Part shown: positions 43,512 through 54,289 of the stretch, one piece after another
Layout: each line of letters opens with the position of its first letter
How positions within the stretch are numbered: position 1 is the stretch's first letter
NCBI RefSeq assembly: GCF_902459505.1
Contig: NC_047084.1
Location: forward strand, 495,241,013-495,305,012
Direction of reading: 5' to 3'
Length of the DNA: 64,000 bases
Source of the DNA: Geotrypetes seraphini
Taxonomy: Eukaryota; Chordata; Amphibia; Gymnophiona; Dermophiidae
Notes under the pieces: model-generated
Databases searched by the model: none
Told to the model about the DNA's origin: nothing
The model's input: the letters and a program-made list of their open reading frames with translations, nothing else
Translations under genes and position numbers: made by a program

Positions 43512-45097
43512 CCCCCTCCTAATGTTCTTTGTCTCCCCCCATCCCCTTCAGGCTATGTCACAGCTTTCTAAAGTGGCAGACCTACACGTCTGAGCCGCCA
43601 CAGATGAAATACAGAGAGCACATACATGTGTATATTCTGAAATACCAAGACACATGTGTGTGTTCTCATTATGTATCGCTTATGAATGTGAAAAAAACAA
43701 TCATTTATAGAAAAGACTCCATTGACGTGCCCCTTTATTGAAATGCCTCAAAATGTCTAATGACTAAAAGTGAATATTATTCACATACTGTGTTTTTTTT
43801 TTTTGGATTGTTATGATAAAAAGGCTATAGTGGTTTTATTTCAGTATCCTCAATGAACTCGCCCTAAATCTGAGTGTATTGTTGGTGCATTCAGCAAAGG
43901 TATGTGGAAATACCTTTTCTGAACTCTCTGATATGCAATACACAATTTATGCCACAAGATGCTGCTAGATAATCCATTATGGCTCTCTCTCTATTTCGCT
44001 CTAACTTCAGCTATTATTATTTTTCTTTCATATTGCCCCTTGGAATCTGAACCTATAAATACATTTAAATACTGTGATAAATAGTACTGTAGGAGCCAAC
44101 GAAATACAACCTCTGCAGGACAGAAATGTCCCATTATAACAAAACAGTTTCAGCAAAACTATAGAGTATGTTTCATAATCTTCCTAAATACTTTGGTAAG
44201 GATTGTTTCTTTTATGTTACTTGTCAGCCTCTCATTTGTATATTTTGATTCTTCCCCTCCCACACTCACAAGAGCTAATAAAAGCAAATACCAAGTTTTC
44301 CTGATACCACTTTCAAAACACATTTGCATTTATAGGCGTGAGGTGAACCAGCACACCAGCCACATTACTCCACTTAACATCTTTATGAGAAAAAAATAAA
44401 AACCCACATGCTGTCAGATGAAAGCCATTGGAATTTCACAATGGTGTTCACTCATCATAGCATGGCGTCCAATTGGTCTCAGCAGCAAAAACAGTCATTA
44501 CAGAAAGGTAATCGCTGGCAGAGGAGATCTGATTTTCAGGGCTAAGAACAGCAGCTTCTGCTACACTCTGTCAATTGGCTGGCTCACCATCTTGACCTGT
44601 GAATAATGCCCACATTCTGTTCCCTACCGAAAATAGCTACTGAGACCCATCTGCATGTTTTGGTTATTTGGTTTCAAAAGGCTCTTAAAGTGAGATACGT
44701 ATTAATCATGTTCCAGCCATAAGAATGTTAGATGACAGAGCTTTTGGTTTTATCCTTCATGATAATTATCTTCTACAATGAACAATGGAAGGCTCTTAAG
44801 TAATGTTATCTTACTAGGGCTCAGGTGGAATGCACAACAATCTGTTTAATGTAATTTTAATCTCTAACTGAATGTAATTTTGTTGTGTAATAATTTAGCT
44901 TAGAAATTGGAGCTGTAACGGCAGAAGATTATTCTTTCTTTATGGAGGAGCTTTCTCTTTGTGGGTTTAGGGGAAAAGGAAATGAAGAAATAGCTTTTAG
45001 ACGTTTGTGCACCAAAAACAAGATCAAAATCTTTCTAGTATGCTTGTTAAAATGATATTTGGAATAATTTTATAAAGTTATTTTTGTACAAGTTGCA
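43512..45097. other. Repeat-poor sequence, candidate conserved non-coding DNA
   Basis: The longest stretch (about 1.6 kb) without a recognisable repeat. AT-rich blocks such as TGTTTAATGTAATTTTAATC and GTAATAATTTAGCTTAG near 44840-44900 look like vertebrate non-coding conservation. No open frame exceeds 70 codons. Unproven. Confidence 0.4.
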
Positions 45098-45545
45098 GCA
45101 TGTGTTGGGTGCCATCGACTCGTGTTCGAGTCCTAGCGACTTGATGAATTGCAGATCTAAAAAGAAATCAGTTTTGTGCTCGTCTGCTAAGGTCCTCCAG
45201 TGTCATCCCTATGGTCGCTTTCAACATGTCCAGTAGAGAATGACACGGTGACAGAATTCATCACCGTTCCCGTCCCCGCGGATAACCGCGGTAAACCATC
45301 TTCATGTCATTCTTTAAGGAGAAAGGGAAGAATCAGAGGATGAATGGCCACAACCACTGACCCACAAGAAAATGACATGGGATTATTTCCCGCGGTTATC
45401 CGCGGGGACGGGGACTGTGATGAATTTTGTCGCCATGTCATTCTCTAATGTCCAGCATTCTTATTGCAGGTTGCCTTCTTCGCCTGGTTCCTTCAATCTT
45501 CCCAAACATGATGGTGTGACCAAAATGAGGTAGCCATAACTTCAT
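45098..45545 (-). mobile_element. RTE (BovB-like) LINE 3' end, split by a hAT
   Basis: Minus strand reads MFGKIEGTRRRRQPAIRMLD, then after the hAT LKATIGMTLEDLSRRAQ and AIHQVARTRTRVDGT, the C-terminus typical of RTE/BovB elements. The plus-strand relative is at 61745-62097. Only the last ~90 codons are present. Confidence 0.85.
45234..45447. mobile_element. Short hAT element (TAGAGAATGACA type)
   Basis: Ends TAGAGAATGACACGGTGACA and TGTCATTCTCTA, inverted; perfect target duplication ATGTCCAG (45226-45233, 45448-45455). The interior carries GCGGATAACCGCGG and its mirror CCGCGGTTATCCGC. Confidence 0.95.
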
Positions 45546-45565
45546 CATTTGGGCTTTGATTGACA

Positions 45566-45640
45566 AAGAACATAAGAATAGCCTTTCTGGGTCAGACCAG
45601 TAGCCCATCCTCACGGTGGCCAATCCAGGTCACTAGACTG
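45566..45640 (-). mobile_element. CR1-like LINE 3' tip
   Basis: GAACATAAGAATAGCC and CTGGGTCAGACCAG followed by TGGCCAATCCAGGTCACTAG, the reversed 3' end of the subtype at 15285-15441. Confidence 0.88.
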
Positions 45641-45644
45641 AAAA

Positions 45645-46350
45645 TGAACTTGCAGAGATTTGGGGACAAATAAATGCTATATTAAAATCTGATATTTTAC
45701 TAATATATGAAGCCATCATATGTGGTACTATGTTACTTGTTAAACCCCCATTAGATAAATATCAAAGTCGTCTCTTTTTGATTTTTACTGGAATAGCTCT
45801 TTCAAATGATTACAAAAAATTGGAAACATTATGATAGATTAAACTATACGTTTTGGTGGACAACTGTATGTTATACGTATAAATTTGAAAAAATGAATGC
45901 TGAATGTTTAGGGCACAGTGTTTTTTTTAAATAAGATATGATGGGGTCCATTGGCTTTATTTGTTGATTCACTTTAGGAATTTTTATTTTTCTGATTTTA
46001 TCACTACACATCCGGGAGGGTGGGTGGGTGGGTGGGAGATAATTGAAGATAATTTCTATGTATATCAAATTTTTGTTTTATTTAGTATTTTTAATTGACA
46101 AACATGAACTGATATGTTCTATGAAATTACTTCTGTAATAATTTGTTTATTAACAATTACATTTCACTATTTTAGTTTATATATTTTATATTATTATTAT
46201 TTGATAAGAAGGGAGGGTGGGTAAAACAATATTTTTTATAATTAACTGTGTGAATTGGTGTATTCTATGAAAATAGTTCTGTAATAATTGTTCTGTAACA
46301 AATGTAATACACTGTAGTTATAAAATAATAAAATTTTTACAAAAAAAAAG
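45645..46350 (+). mobile_element. L1-type LINE, 3' end of ORF2 and tail
   Basis: Plus strand reads ELAEIWGQINAILKSDILLI, KPPLDKYQSRLFLIFTGIAL and LNYTFWWTTVCYTYKFEKMN across small frame changes, then an AT-rich 3' region ending ATAATAAAATTTTTACAAAA near 46345. Same family as 10717-11350 and 11961-12310. Confidence 0.88.
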
Positions 46351-46375
46351 AGAAATTTTTCTCTAAAATCCAGCA

Positions 46376-46480
46376 TAGTACTAGGAGGATGGCCAACGTG
46401 AAGCTGATTTTAAAAAAGGGTTCCAGAGGTGATCTGAGAAATTATAGACCGGTGAGTCTGTTTGCTATGTCGTAACCCAA
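46376..46480 (+). mobile_element. CR1-like reverse-transcriptase fragment
   Basis: One frame reads ANVKLILKKGSRGDLRNYRP followed by VSL, the conserved N-terminal reverse-transcriptase block of CR1-type LINEs. About 35 codons only. Confidence 0.75.
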
Positions 46481-46640
46481 TTCTTCTTCTGTATTGCAGT
46501 GGGATGCCTTGTTCTTATTGGGTTTGTTGATCAACGTTGTTTTCATGTTTCATCATCAGTATAAAGTGTTTTGTCTATAGAGTTTTGTCTATAGAGTTTT
46601 GTACCTTTATAGTTCAATGCATTTTATCTTTGTCTGTGAA
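46481..46640. other. No recognisable feature
   Basis: Contains a short duplicated word, GTCTATAGAGTTTTGT, twice at about 46573-46602. Nothing else. Confidence 0.4.
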
Positions 46641-46975
46641 GTTCAAAATTCTGGCAAAAGTTGGCTTTGAGCATGCATCCTCAGCTCTTTTAGGCCCCAC
46701 ATGATGCCAAAACCAAGCCCTACTGCCTCTAGCAGCCAGGTTTCCACCAAAGACTATAACTCCATATCATACACAGATTCAGGGAAACCAATTATCCGCA
46801 AATTGTTCCAATGGCCCCCGTTTTTCTGGTCCTCCTCTCTGGCCTGAAGTTGCTTACACTGTCTTTCCAGGTCATGAAACTGCAGTTCCATAGCTCCCAT
46901 TGTATCTTCTTGATCTGGTTACATTGGAGTCCATCCTTCCGGAATAGGTTCCCCTTCCCCAGAATGTTGCCAAGT
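46641..46975 (-). mobile_element. L1/Tx1-type ORF1 fragment
   Basis: Minus strand reads LERQCKQLQAREEDQ and then NNLRIIGFPESVYDMEL, matching the coiled-coil end and the NNLRI-GFPE motif of L1 ORF1 RNA-binding proteins. A different lineage from 34125-35290. Confidence 0.75.
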
Positions 46976-47292
46976 TCCTAACAAACCTTAAACAGCCTGA
47001 TATAGAATTCTCAGTCTGTGATCCCACATTCATAATATGTAATACTTGCTTACATAAACACAGCACTCCTCAATCCAATGATTCAAGGGAGTAAAACAGA
47101 TAAATTGGTACCCCTGACTAAATACAAACACTCAAAAAATTCATTTAAGTGGATCAAAGTCTCATGTAAAATAGCACCAATCAGATCAAGTTGAGCCATT
47201 CAATGAATTCATTCAGTTCTCCTAATTGAACTGTCCAGCTTATGAATCTAATATTACCCATGCAAATGAGGGAATCACGAGACAAAAGATCA
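46976..47292. other. Unclassified sequence upstream of the hammerhead-like motif
   Basis: AT-rich with no coding signal. It may belong to the same element as the motif at 47293. Confidence 0.35.
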
Positions 47293-47339
47293 GACTCTTG
47301 ACAAAGGCAAGATTGCCAAAACACTGTCAGTGCCGAGTC
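47293..47339 (+). ncRNA. Hammerhead ribozyme-like motif (best copy)
   Basis: Order: GACTC (stem I), TTGACAA, A, GGCAA-GA-TTGCC (stem II), AAAA, CACTG-T-CAGTG (stem III), CC, GAGTC (stem I). All three stems pair perfectly. The core reads as CUGACGA / GAAA / UC after undoing C-to-T and G-to-A changes, most of them at CpG. One extra A precedes stem II, as in the other copies. Probably inactive now. It is followed by AATAAAGAATACTTTGG at 47375. Confidence 0.6.
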
Positions 47340-47863
47340 CACCTGTTTACATCGTGTTGCCTACCAATAAAGAATACTTTGGATAGCCCATCACTGAGTA
47401 CGTGACATCTTTTTTATCTTATGACTCCTTCATTTGAGTTGCCAGTTTTGGCTCTTCTCAAAGTGTCTAATATTGCCCATCCATACTGAAGTATCTCTAT
47501 TAGTGATGCATTAGCTATCCTCAGCTCATTTTCTTGAAGATATCAGATGGCGAGCGATAGATACATTTTATTTATTGTGAACAATATTGGATCCATGAGC
47601 TGAAGATAGTTCGACTAGGAGGATTGATTGAATCCACTGAATGCTAAATTTGATATGATTGGGCAACACTCTGAAGCAGTGCATGCATCAATCTGCCAGA
47701 TAATGGCAAATTCCTGAGGCTGTGCAGGGTCAATAGGGATGTGCTCTTATTTGGCAGCCTTAACACTAGAGCTGGTGCTGTGAGAATACTACTAGGGGCC
47801 AAGAGTGCCATTTTGAACATAGCATGGTAATGAACAAGAGTGACTGAAGATTTCTCCTGCTCC
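47340..47863. other. Unclassified flank
   Basis: AATAAAGAA at 47370 could end the hammerhead-type element. The remainder to 47863 shows no assignable feature. Confidence 0.4.
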
Positions 47864-47871
47864 CTCTAGAG

Positions 47872-48180
47872 CAGTGGTCTCAAACTTAAACCCTTTGCAG
47901 GGCCACATTTTGGATTTGTAGGTACTTGGAGAGCCTCAGAAAAAATAGTTAATGTCTTATTAAAGAAATGACAATTTTGCATGAGGTAAAACTCTTTATA
48001 GTTTATAAATCTTTCCTATTGGCTAAGTCTTAATAATAATATTGTAATTTATAGCTACAGAGACATATGATCAAGAAACTGTTTAATTTTCCTTTTGTGA
48101 CTATGATAAACATACCGAGGGCCTCAAAATAATACCTGGCTGGCCGCATGTAGAACCTGGCCGCGAGTTTGAGACCACTG
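47872..48180. mobile_element. Short hAT element, sister of 34458-34765
   Basis: Ends CAGTGGTCTCAAACTT and GAGTTTGAGACCACTG, with a perfect target duplication CTCTAGAG (47864-47871, 48181-48188). Collinear with the other copy over its whole 309 bases with few differences. Confidence 0.95.
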
Positions 48181-48307
48181 CTCTAGAGCACCAATGATCC
48201 TAATATGATCCAGGACTTGGAAGCGGTCAGGTGATGATTGAAGAGGTTCAAGTTGTGTGTGTGTGGGGGGGGGGGGGACTGACCTTGCAGCGTATACCTT
48301 TAACAAG

Positions 48308-48805
48308 TTCTCAAGTTTCAAGTTTTATTTAAAATTTGATATATCACTTAAAAAAATTGTCTAAGCGGTGTACAAGGTCATAACTATAAAAATTAAGGGG
48401 GGAGCACAATAAAACAATAAGACGTAAGTGACATATTGAAACAAAAGGGATAGGGAGAGAAGTACAATTTGTGATAGGAGAGAGAGACAGTAAAGGTCAA
48501 CATAGAAGGAGGGAGATATGCTCTTCCTTCTTCCTAAAGTCTAGTGTCTACTTATCATATGCGTCCTTAAAAAGGAAGGTATTTTAGGTTAGTTTTAAAT
48601 CTGTCCATAGGTATTTCCTCCCGGAGATATAAGGGCAAGAAGTTCCACAGTGTAGGTGCTGTAACGGAGAAAATCTTCTTTCTGGTGGTATTATAGAATA
48701 GATGTCACGGGGAAGGAATAGCCAGAAGGTGCTGGTTACCTGATCGGAGTGTTCTAGTTGTACAGTGTGGGATGAGGAGTCTGCCTATAAATCTGGGTGT
48801 GTGTT
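48308..48805 (-). mobile_element. L2-like LINE, 3' end
   Basis: Minus strand reads LWNFLPLYLREEIPMDRFKT and NLKYLPF after PRFIGRLLIPHCTT. The 3' end is at AAGTTTTATTTAAAATTTG / GCGGTGTACAA near 48310-48375. Confidence 0.85.
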
Positions 48806-49289
48806 GTCACATAGCTAGCCCCTGCCTAGACCTGCAGACAGACTTAGCAGTGTTTTCATCTGACCTGTCGGTGTGGCTTCCTCAGTAAAGAGGAAGGCTT
48901 TTCAGGTAAAACAGACCTAGGCCCCTTCCTAGTCTGCCCAGGCCACACTGAGATAAATTTACCAAGAATGGGAGACACAGTCCAGGCATTGTTAAACTCA
49001 CAATTGAGTAGTAGTGGCGCTCGCTGGCTATAGGGGCGGAAATGGAATGGATAGTGTGCAAGACGTGTTTGTGGAGTGTTTTCTACGTTTAACACCTGCT
49101 TTTCGTGTGGTTCTGGGTAAAACTAGATAGAAGCATATGTGAAAGTTAAGGCCACGCCCAATAGAAGCGTACGAAAAGTTGGTGAATAACAATCTGACTA
49201 TGGATTGCAGTTAAGGCCAGAAAAACACTATAGATAAGGAAAAGCATAATAATATTCTCTTTATGTATTTTGCTATTAAACCAAATCCT
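48806..49289. other. Unclassified sequence
   Basis: No family assigned. A 79-codon minus-strand frame at 48856-49095 is not recognised. The segment may belong to the LTR-like fossil to its right. Confidence 0.35.
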
Positions 49290-50300
49290 AGGGGAAATCA
49301 GGTAATGTGTAACATACTTCTAGAGGTATTAATGACTCCATTTTGTATTAATCTTCCTCCATGTTGGCTTCTTTGTGTCTCTTCTTCTTGGGGGAAAAAT
49401 ACTGAAGTTTTCCTGCCTATAAAAGGCCTGTGATTCTAGTGTTCTTTGGGTGGACGGCTATGCCTAGGGGGAATAGTAGAGACCTCATGGCTTAAGTATT
49501 AACAGATGGTCCTGGCATTCCAATGCTGGGTATAGAAGAAAATCTTCCTTGAATAGGTTTTGAATGCAGTATTGATCAGGAATGAAATATGAGTGTTGCC
49601 TGTGTATGGGTGAAGGGATCCCTATGTGTGAGAATGATGTGTGATAGAATGATTTGTATTTAATTTCAAATGTTTTACATATTTAAGATTCAAGAAACTT
49701 TAAGGGGAAATTCTGAAAAGTACCACATCTGTAGTTTAACCTATCTGACCTTTAAGCTAGCCTACCATGGAAACTTGTAAAGGGAGGGCACTTATGGCCT
49801 ACTTAGGAATGTGGTTCAGTGAAACTTGAAGCTGGTAGTTTTCCAAGCATGGGTTCTGCAAACACAGAAAGGCTGTTTGATTTAAACTTCTTGAGAATTA
49901 CAAAGTATTTATTGGATATGTTATAGTGTGTTGTGCATTCAGAAATTGATGTAAACAAAGATGTGATTTTTAAAACTTGTCTTTGAGTTTGTAACTATGT
50001 AAAAGGAATTTCTTTGTTCATACCTAAGGACGGCCTCTGTTGGCTGATTGGTTGACAAGTGTGATGTCATATGAAGCATTACAAAAGTATATAAGGAAAC
50101 CTTGTGGCAGGGGTTCTTTGAGATTATATTTGCTAGGAGAGATGTTCTTTAACATGCCTGGCTTTATATCTCCTTGCACGAATGCCTAACGAAAGTTGTT
50201 CATGCCAAAACGAATAAAAAATAACTGATTGGAAAATATTTGTGCAATTGTTATTATTCCCGGGCAACTAAGGGCAGGGTTTGGTAATGTCCCTGCTCAA
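49290..50300 (+). mobile_element. Possible LTR-type fossil (solo or composite)
   Basis: The layout is reminiscent of a retroviral LTR: an ATTGG box (50048), TATA box AGTATATAAGG (50087), and a polyadenylation signal AATAAA (50213) at the expected spacing. A second TATA-like CTATAAAAGG lies at 49428. No internal genes are attached and the exact ends are not resolved. It looks old and broken. The family is unknown; a host promoter remnant is the main alternative. Confidence 0.3.
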
Positions 50301-50422
50301 TTTCTAGGCTTTATTTGGTAAGTGGGCTGAGTACCATCAGTCACAGTCATGAAATTCATAAATCAGGCAAAACAAAAATGGTTCACACAGTTATCAGTAT
50401 TGTCCAAAGTTCAAGTATGGCA

Positions 50423-51360
50423 TGCCATATAACTCCAACAAAACTCAAAATAGTAGATAATAAATTGAACAGAGGATACTCAGCAAAATAAATGATTAAT
50501 TAGTAAAGAGAATCCAATATATAACACAATTTCTAAAATGTACTAAACAGAAAATGCAAATTTATTAATTAGAGTTAATCAACTTTAATTACTTTCTAAT
50601 ATAATACCAGTACATATGCTTCTGGTTGGTCAGTATCGGCTGTTGCTGTTTACTTTCAAACCTGTTTCTTCTCCTTTACCGCGCCTATCTTCCTCTTGAT
50701 AAAGAGATGTTCGAAATACAATTTGTGTTGAGGGAGTCGAATGTAGTATGAAATGATGATATTTAAATTCACCATTTTCGTCACGTTAAATCTGCACTGA
50801 TCACTTTCATATGGACTTGCACTGGCACATGCACTTTATGAATGATTTATCTTAGATCGTCTGAGTTTGCTTGAGAGTTGGGATCATTTGGACTGTTAGC
50901 TCTTCAGATGGACACCTAGCGTTTCAGATGGACCTCACAGTTATATCAATCTGATAGACTTCATTCCCTGTCCACTGCTTGGAGTCCAACAAGTTTCTAC
51001 AGATATAGGATTGTTTACCTACTTCTATTTCTTGGAGTTGGTCCAGATAAGTACACTTTATCTGTCAATTAATATATCAATTTACCTTTAAGTACAATTT
51101 TTCCTGGCAGTGTGATATCTAGATGTTTGAAACACTTACTGTGGTTCATTTATTGATGTTAGTCTGCACTGATGAATTTTAAATATATATATATGGTTTT
51201 TAGATGTATGTCTGTTTATTACATTGAGTATTATATTAGAAAGTAATTAAAGTTGATTAACCCATTATAATTAATAAATTTGTATTTTCTGTTTAGTACT
51301 TTCTGGAAATTGCGTTATATATTGGATTCTCTTTACTAATTGATATGCCATATAATTCCC
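50423..51360. mobile_element. Inverted-repeat element carrying a hammerhead-like motif
   Basis: Bases about 50490-50608 reappear reverse-complemented at 51223-51345 (CTAAACAGAAAAT / ATTTTCTGTTTAG, and AATCAACTTTAATTACTTTC / its complement). The word TGCCATATAA(C/T)TCC stands outside both arms (50426 and 51347), like a direct target duplication. The 0.6-kb interior carries a hammerhead-like motif at 50692. It has no coding sequence. A Penelope-derived or retrozyme-like element is my best reading. Confidence 0.6.
50692..50733 (+). ncRNA. Hammerhead-like ribozyme motif
   Basis: CCTC (stem I), TTGATAA, a degenerate stem II, GAAA intact, TACAA-T-TTGTG (stem III, one wobble pair), TT, GAGG (stem I). 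Stems I and III pair and GAAA is preserved; stem II is the weak point. Confidence 0.45.
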
Positions 51361-51603
51361 CTGGACTTTCTCTGGTAAAGACAGTCCTCTTCACCATGGT
51401 TCAGGTAAGTAGAAATGCTATAAAAACAAATCCATACAAGAAAAGAAAACTGCAAAAACATAGAAGGCAAACACAGTAGCAAAACATTGGAGATAAAGGC
51501 TTTTCCCTTCTCTATTTAATCAAGGTCACCTGACCCCTGTTTGCAGAGTTATTCATAACGTGACCATTTATTTATTTGCTCAAAATGAGACAGGACCCCC
51601 GGA

Positions 51604-52690
51604 TCCTCCCCCCAGATCCTCCCCTGTATCCTCCAGATCCCATTAAATATAGTGCAAAATGTAGGCAGCAGATATAACTTCTCAAAACTGACACATTTTG
51701 ATCACTAAATTTAAAATAAAATCATTTTCCCTACCTTTGTTTTCTGGTGATTTCATGAGTTTCTGGTTGCACTTCCATCTGACTGTGCATCCTCTCTTTC
51801 ATTTCTTTCTTTCTTTTTCTTTCTTTCTCTCTCCCTGCCCCTCAAGCTCCTCTGCTTCCCTGAAGCAGCCTGCTTCTCCTGCCCCCCCGACAAGCCAAGT
51901 CACCCTGCTTCCCCAACGCACCCTGCTTCCCCTGCCCCTCAACAAGCCAAGCCACACTGCTTCCCTGATGCACCCTGCCCCCCGAAAAGCCGAGCCAAAC
52001 TACCCTGCTTCCTCTGCCCCCATGCACCCTGCTTCCCTGACGCAGCAATACCAAGGCATGTGCAGCGACTGCACTGCACAAGCACCAGGCCTACAAGTCT
52101 CCACCTCCCGACGTCAATTCTGATGTCAGAGGGGAAGTTCTGGGCCAGTCAGCGATTGCTGGCCCGGAAATTCTTCTCCAACGTCAGAATTGAAGTCGGT
52201 GGGGAAGGCTTGTAGGCCCAGCACTTGTGCAGTGCAGTCAGGGCAGGATTAATTCGTCGAGGACCCCTAGGCACACAAGTACACTGGGCCCCCTGCCCCG
52301 CCCCACCCCACTATGCGCCCAGGCGGAAACAGGAAGCTGCGTCAGAGGGAAGCTTTGGGCAAACAGCACCGCTTGCAAAATTACAGTTCCCGTTGCCTTT
52401 TTTACCCATGTTGCTTGCTTGTCTTACTTTCTGTTGATGGGGGGGAGGGGGTGCATCGCTGATTGGGATGGGGGGCCGCATTGCCGATCGATGCTGGAGG
52501 GGCCCATCGCCGTTTGGAAAAAACAATGTTGATGCCCTCCTTCATCGAGACCCCCTGACCATTTTGGGCCCTAGGCACGTGCCTACTGGGCCTATTGGTT
52601 AATCCTGCCCTGAGTGCATTCTCTGCAACACCTGGCCTGTTGCTGCGTCAGGGAAGCAAGGAGAAGCATGAAGAAATCCTGGGCTCCGAA
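51604..52690. mobile_element. hAT-related foldback fragment, split by a second hAT
   Basis: Left part (51640-51830) matches 17095-17330 of the large hAT, including the exon-like block and pyrimidine tract. A palindrome follows: arms at about 52026-52122 and 52140-52238 plus 52613-52665, interrupted by the hAT at 52239. Terminal repeats of this copy are not visible. Confidence 0.75.
52239..52612. mobile_element. Short hAT element (CAGGGCAGGATTAA type)
   Basis: Ends CAGGGCAGGATTAATTCG and TTAATCCTGCCCTG are inverted. The flanks AGTGCAGT and AGTGCATT differ at one base of eight. Sister of 9472-9948, but without its large hairpin. Confidence 0.92.
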
Positions 52691-52799
52691 AATGGGATAT
52701 TTCAGGTATGCTTTGGGCCAATGGGATGGCCCCATTCAAAACGTGATGTATGATTATGTTAGTTATCCAGCACACAGAAACAAACAAAACCCAGTCTGG

Positions 52800-53350
52800 A
52801 TATTTGAAAGGCAGGTTTTATCTTTTCCTTAATTTAGGAACTAACCTCCATTATATCCTGGTCACAGCTGGCAACTGGAGGTAAGTCAAAAATATCCATT
52901 GCTTCTTCTCCTGCCAAGCTCTCAGCAGTGGGTCTCTGGATAGGCAAGTCCTCTGCCATTTCTATGTCCTCCCAGCTTTGAGGTTGAGGAGAGAGACTCC
53001 TCCTCTCACCTTCCTGGACATGCTCCTATTGGTGCCTCTGCTTTGCTTCCCCTGTTTCTCCCTTACTGTGATTAAGGGCTCTGTTTTTAAGTGTGTCATA
53101 GTCCCACCCCTCTCTCCTAGGAGGGGGGTTGGGCTGAAAATCCTTAGGGAGAGGAACCTAGTTTCTCCTAGGCTGACGATACTGTGAATACCCTGCAGGA
53201 CCAGGTTTCCACTTCATAGTAAAAGTCCTAGCAGGCTTTTTATCATATTTAAACTGGTATGGTGTTTTCTGCGGACTAGTCTTAGCCTCATACCTTTCTT
53301 TCTCTACCTCACTGTCTGAGGGATAGTCAGCCATTTCTATATAACCTACT
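52800..53350 (-). pseudogene. Broken coding-like stretch of unknown origin
   Basis: The minus strand has one frame with natural amino-acid composition over about 170 codons, opening MADYPSDSEVEKERYEAK near 53330 and later including KWKPGPAGYSQYRQPRRN and SWEDIEMAEDLP. It is acidic then proline- and arginine-rich. It is not intact. I do not recognise the family; a piece of a mobile element or a dead host exon are both possible. Confidence 0.45.
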
Positions 53351-54220
53351 CTTCACCTGGTCAACTCTCCTGATCAGGGACCGTGTTCCGTTTTTATTAA
53401 CCACAGGGACAAAGCTGATCTTGGGTTTGTCACGGTATGTTAGTTTGGCTTTCCTGTTCTGCATTTATTATGATACGAAACAACATGGGAAATCTCATTT
53501 ACACTTCCTCAGCCATTTCATACAAATGCACATCCTTATTCAAAAGTAAGCACTCTCTACAGCCTCACTGTCAGATGAAAGAGTTTGCACGTATAACTTT
53601 ATCTGTGAATAGAGGAGGACATTTTTCAAAAAGCCTATGCCTATGAAATTGCCCTCCATGTGGGAAAAACCCTTTAGAATATCAGGCTCATAATGTGTGC
53701 TTTTATGGTTTAAGAAAAAAAAAAAAAAAGTGTTCCTTCTTATCGGGAGCATTGCACAATGCATTAAAATGGAATATATTGAAGATGGCAAACTTTTGTA
53801 ATTTGGCTGCAGAATGATAAGCTACATATTTAAACTGCCTGAGTAGAAGGTAATTTTCCCACAAGGAAGACATATAAAGGGATTGATCGGTTTCTTTCCT
53901 GAAACTTCTCCTAATGAGCAAATGCTCGGTTGGTATTCAGCAGTGTCATGTTTTGTTAGTGCTGTGTAGACAGGAAGACATAAGACAGCATTTCTCTGGA
54001 GACTGGCAAATTATTAGAAGCATTATTAGATGTTTTGGAACAACACCTTCTACAAAGTGATTATAGTTCCATTAGAAAAATAGAGGGCCTGGCCAATGCA
54101 TGATGCTAAGTGTATTTTCAGCAGTGGCAGCCATTTAAAAAGCACCATCCCCTGAATCCTGTAAATGTTGTCTAAATTTGGGTGCAGATCTGAGATCCAC
54201 ATGCAACCTTCTTAGGCCCT
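53351..54220. other. Low-repeat sequence
   Basis: No repeat family recognised apart from an A15 run near 53717. Composition resembles unique non-coding DNA. The right edge (54213-54260) has half of a MITE end (CTCTTTTACTAAGCC). Confidence 0.4.
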
Positions 54221-54289
54221 CTTTTACTAAGCCATGATAGAGGTTTCTACCATGGCCCGTGGCACAGGTTCCACAGCTGCTAACGTTAT

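Noticed and set aside
48856-49095. 79-codon minus-strand frame
   Set aside because: No recognisable motif, no splice or promoter context, and a length expected by chance.
52800-53350. Call as a retroviral gag fragment
   Set aside because: No zinc knuckle, protease or reverse transcriptase nearby and no terminal repeats, so the family is left open.
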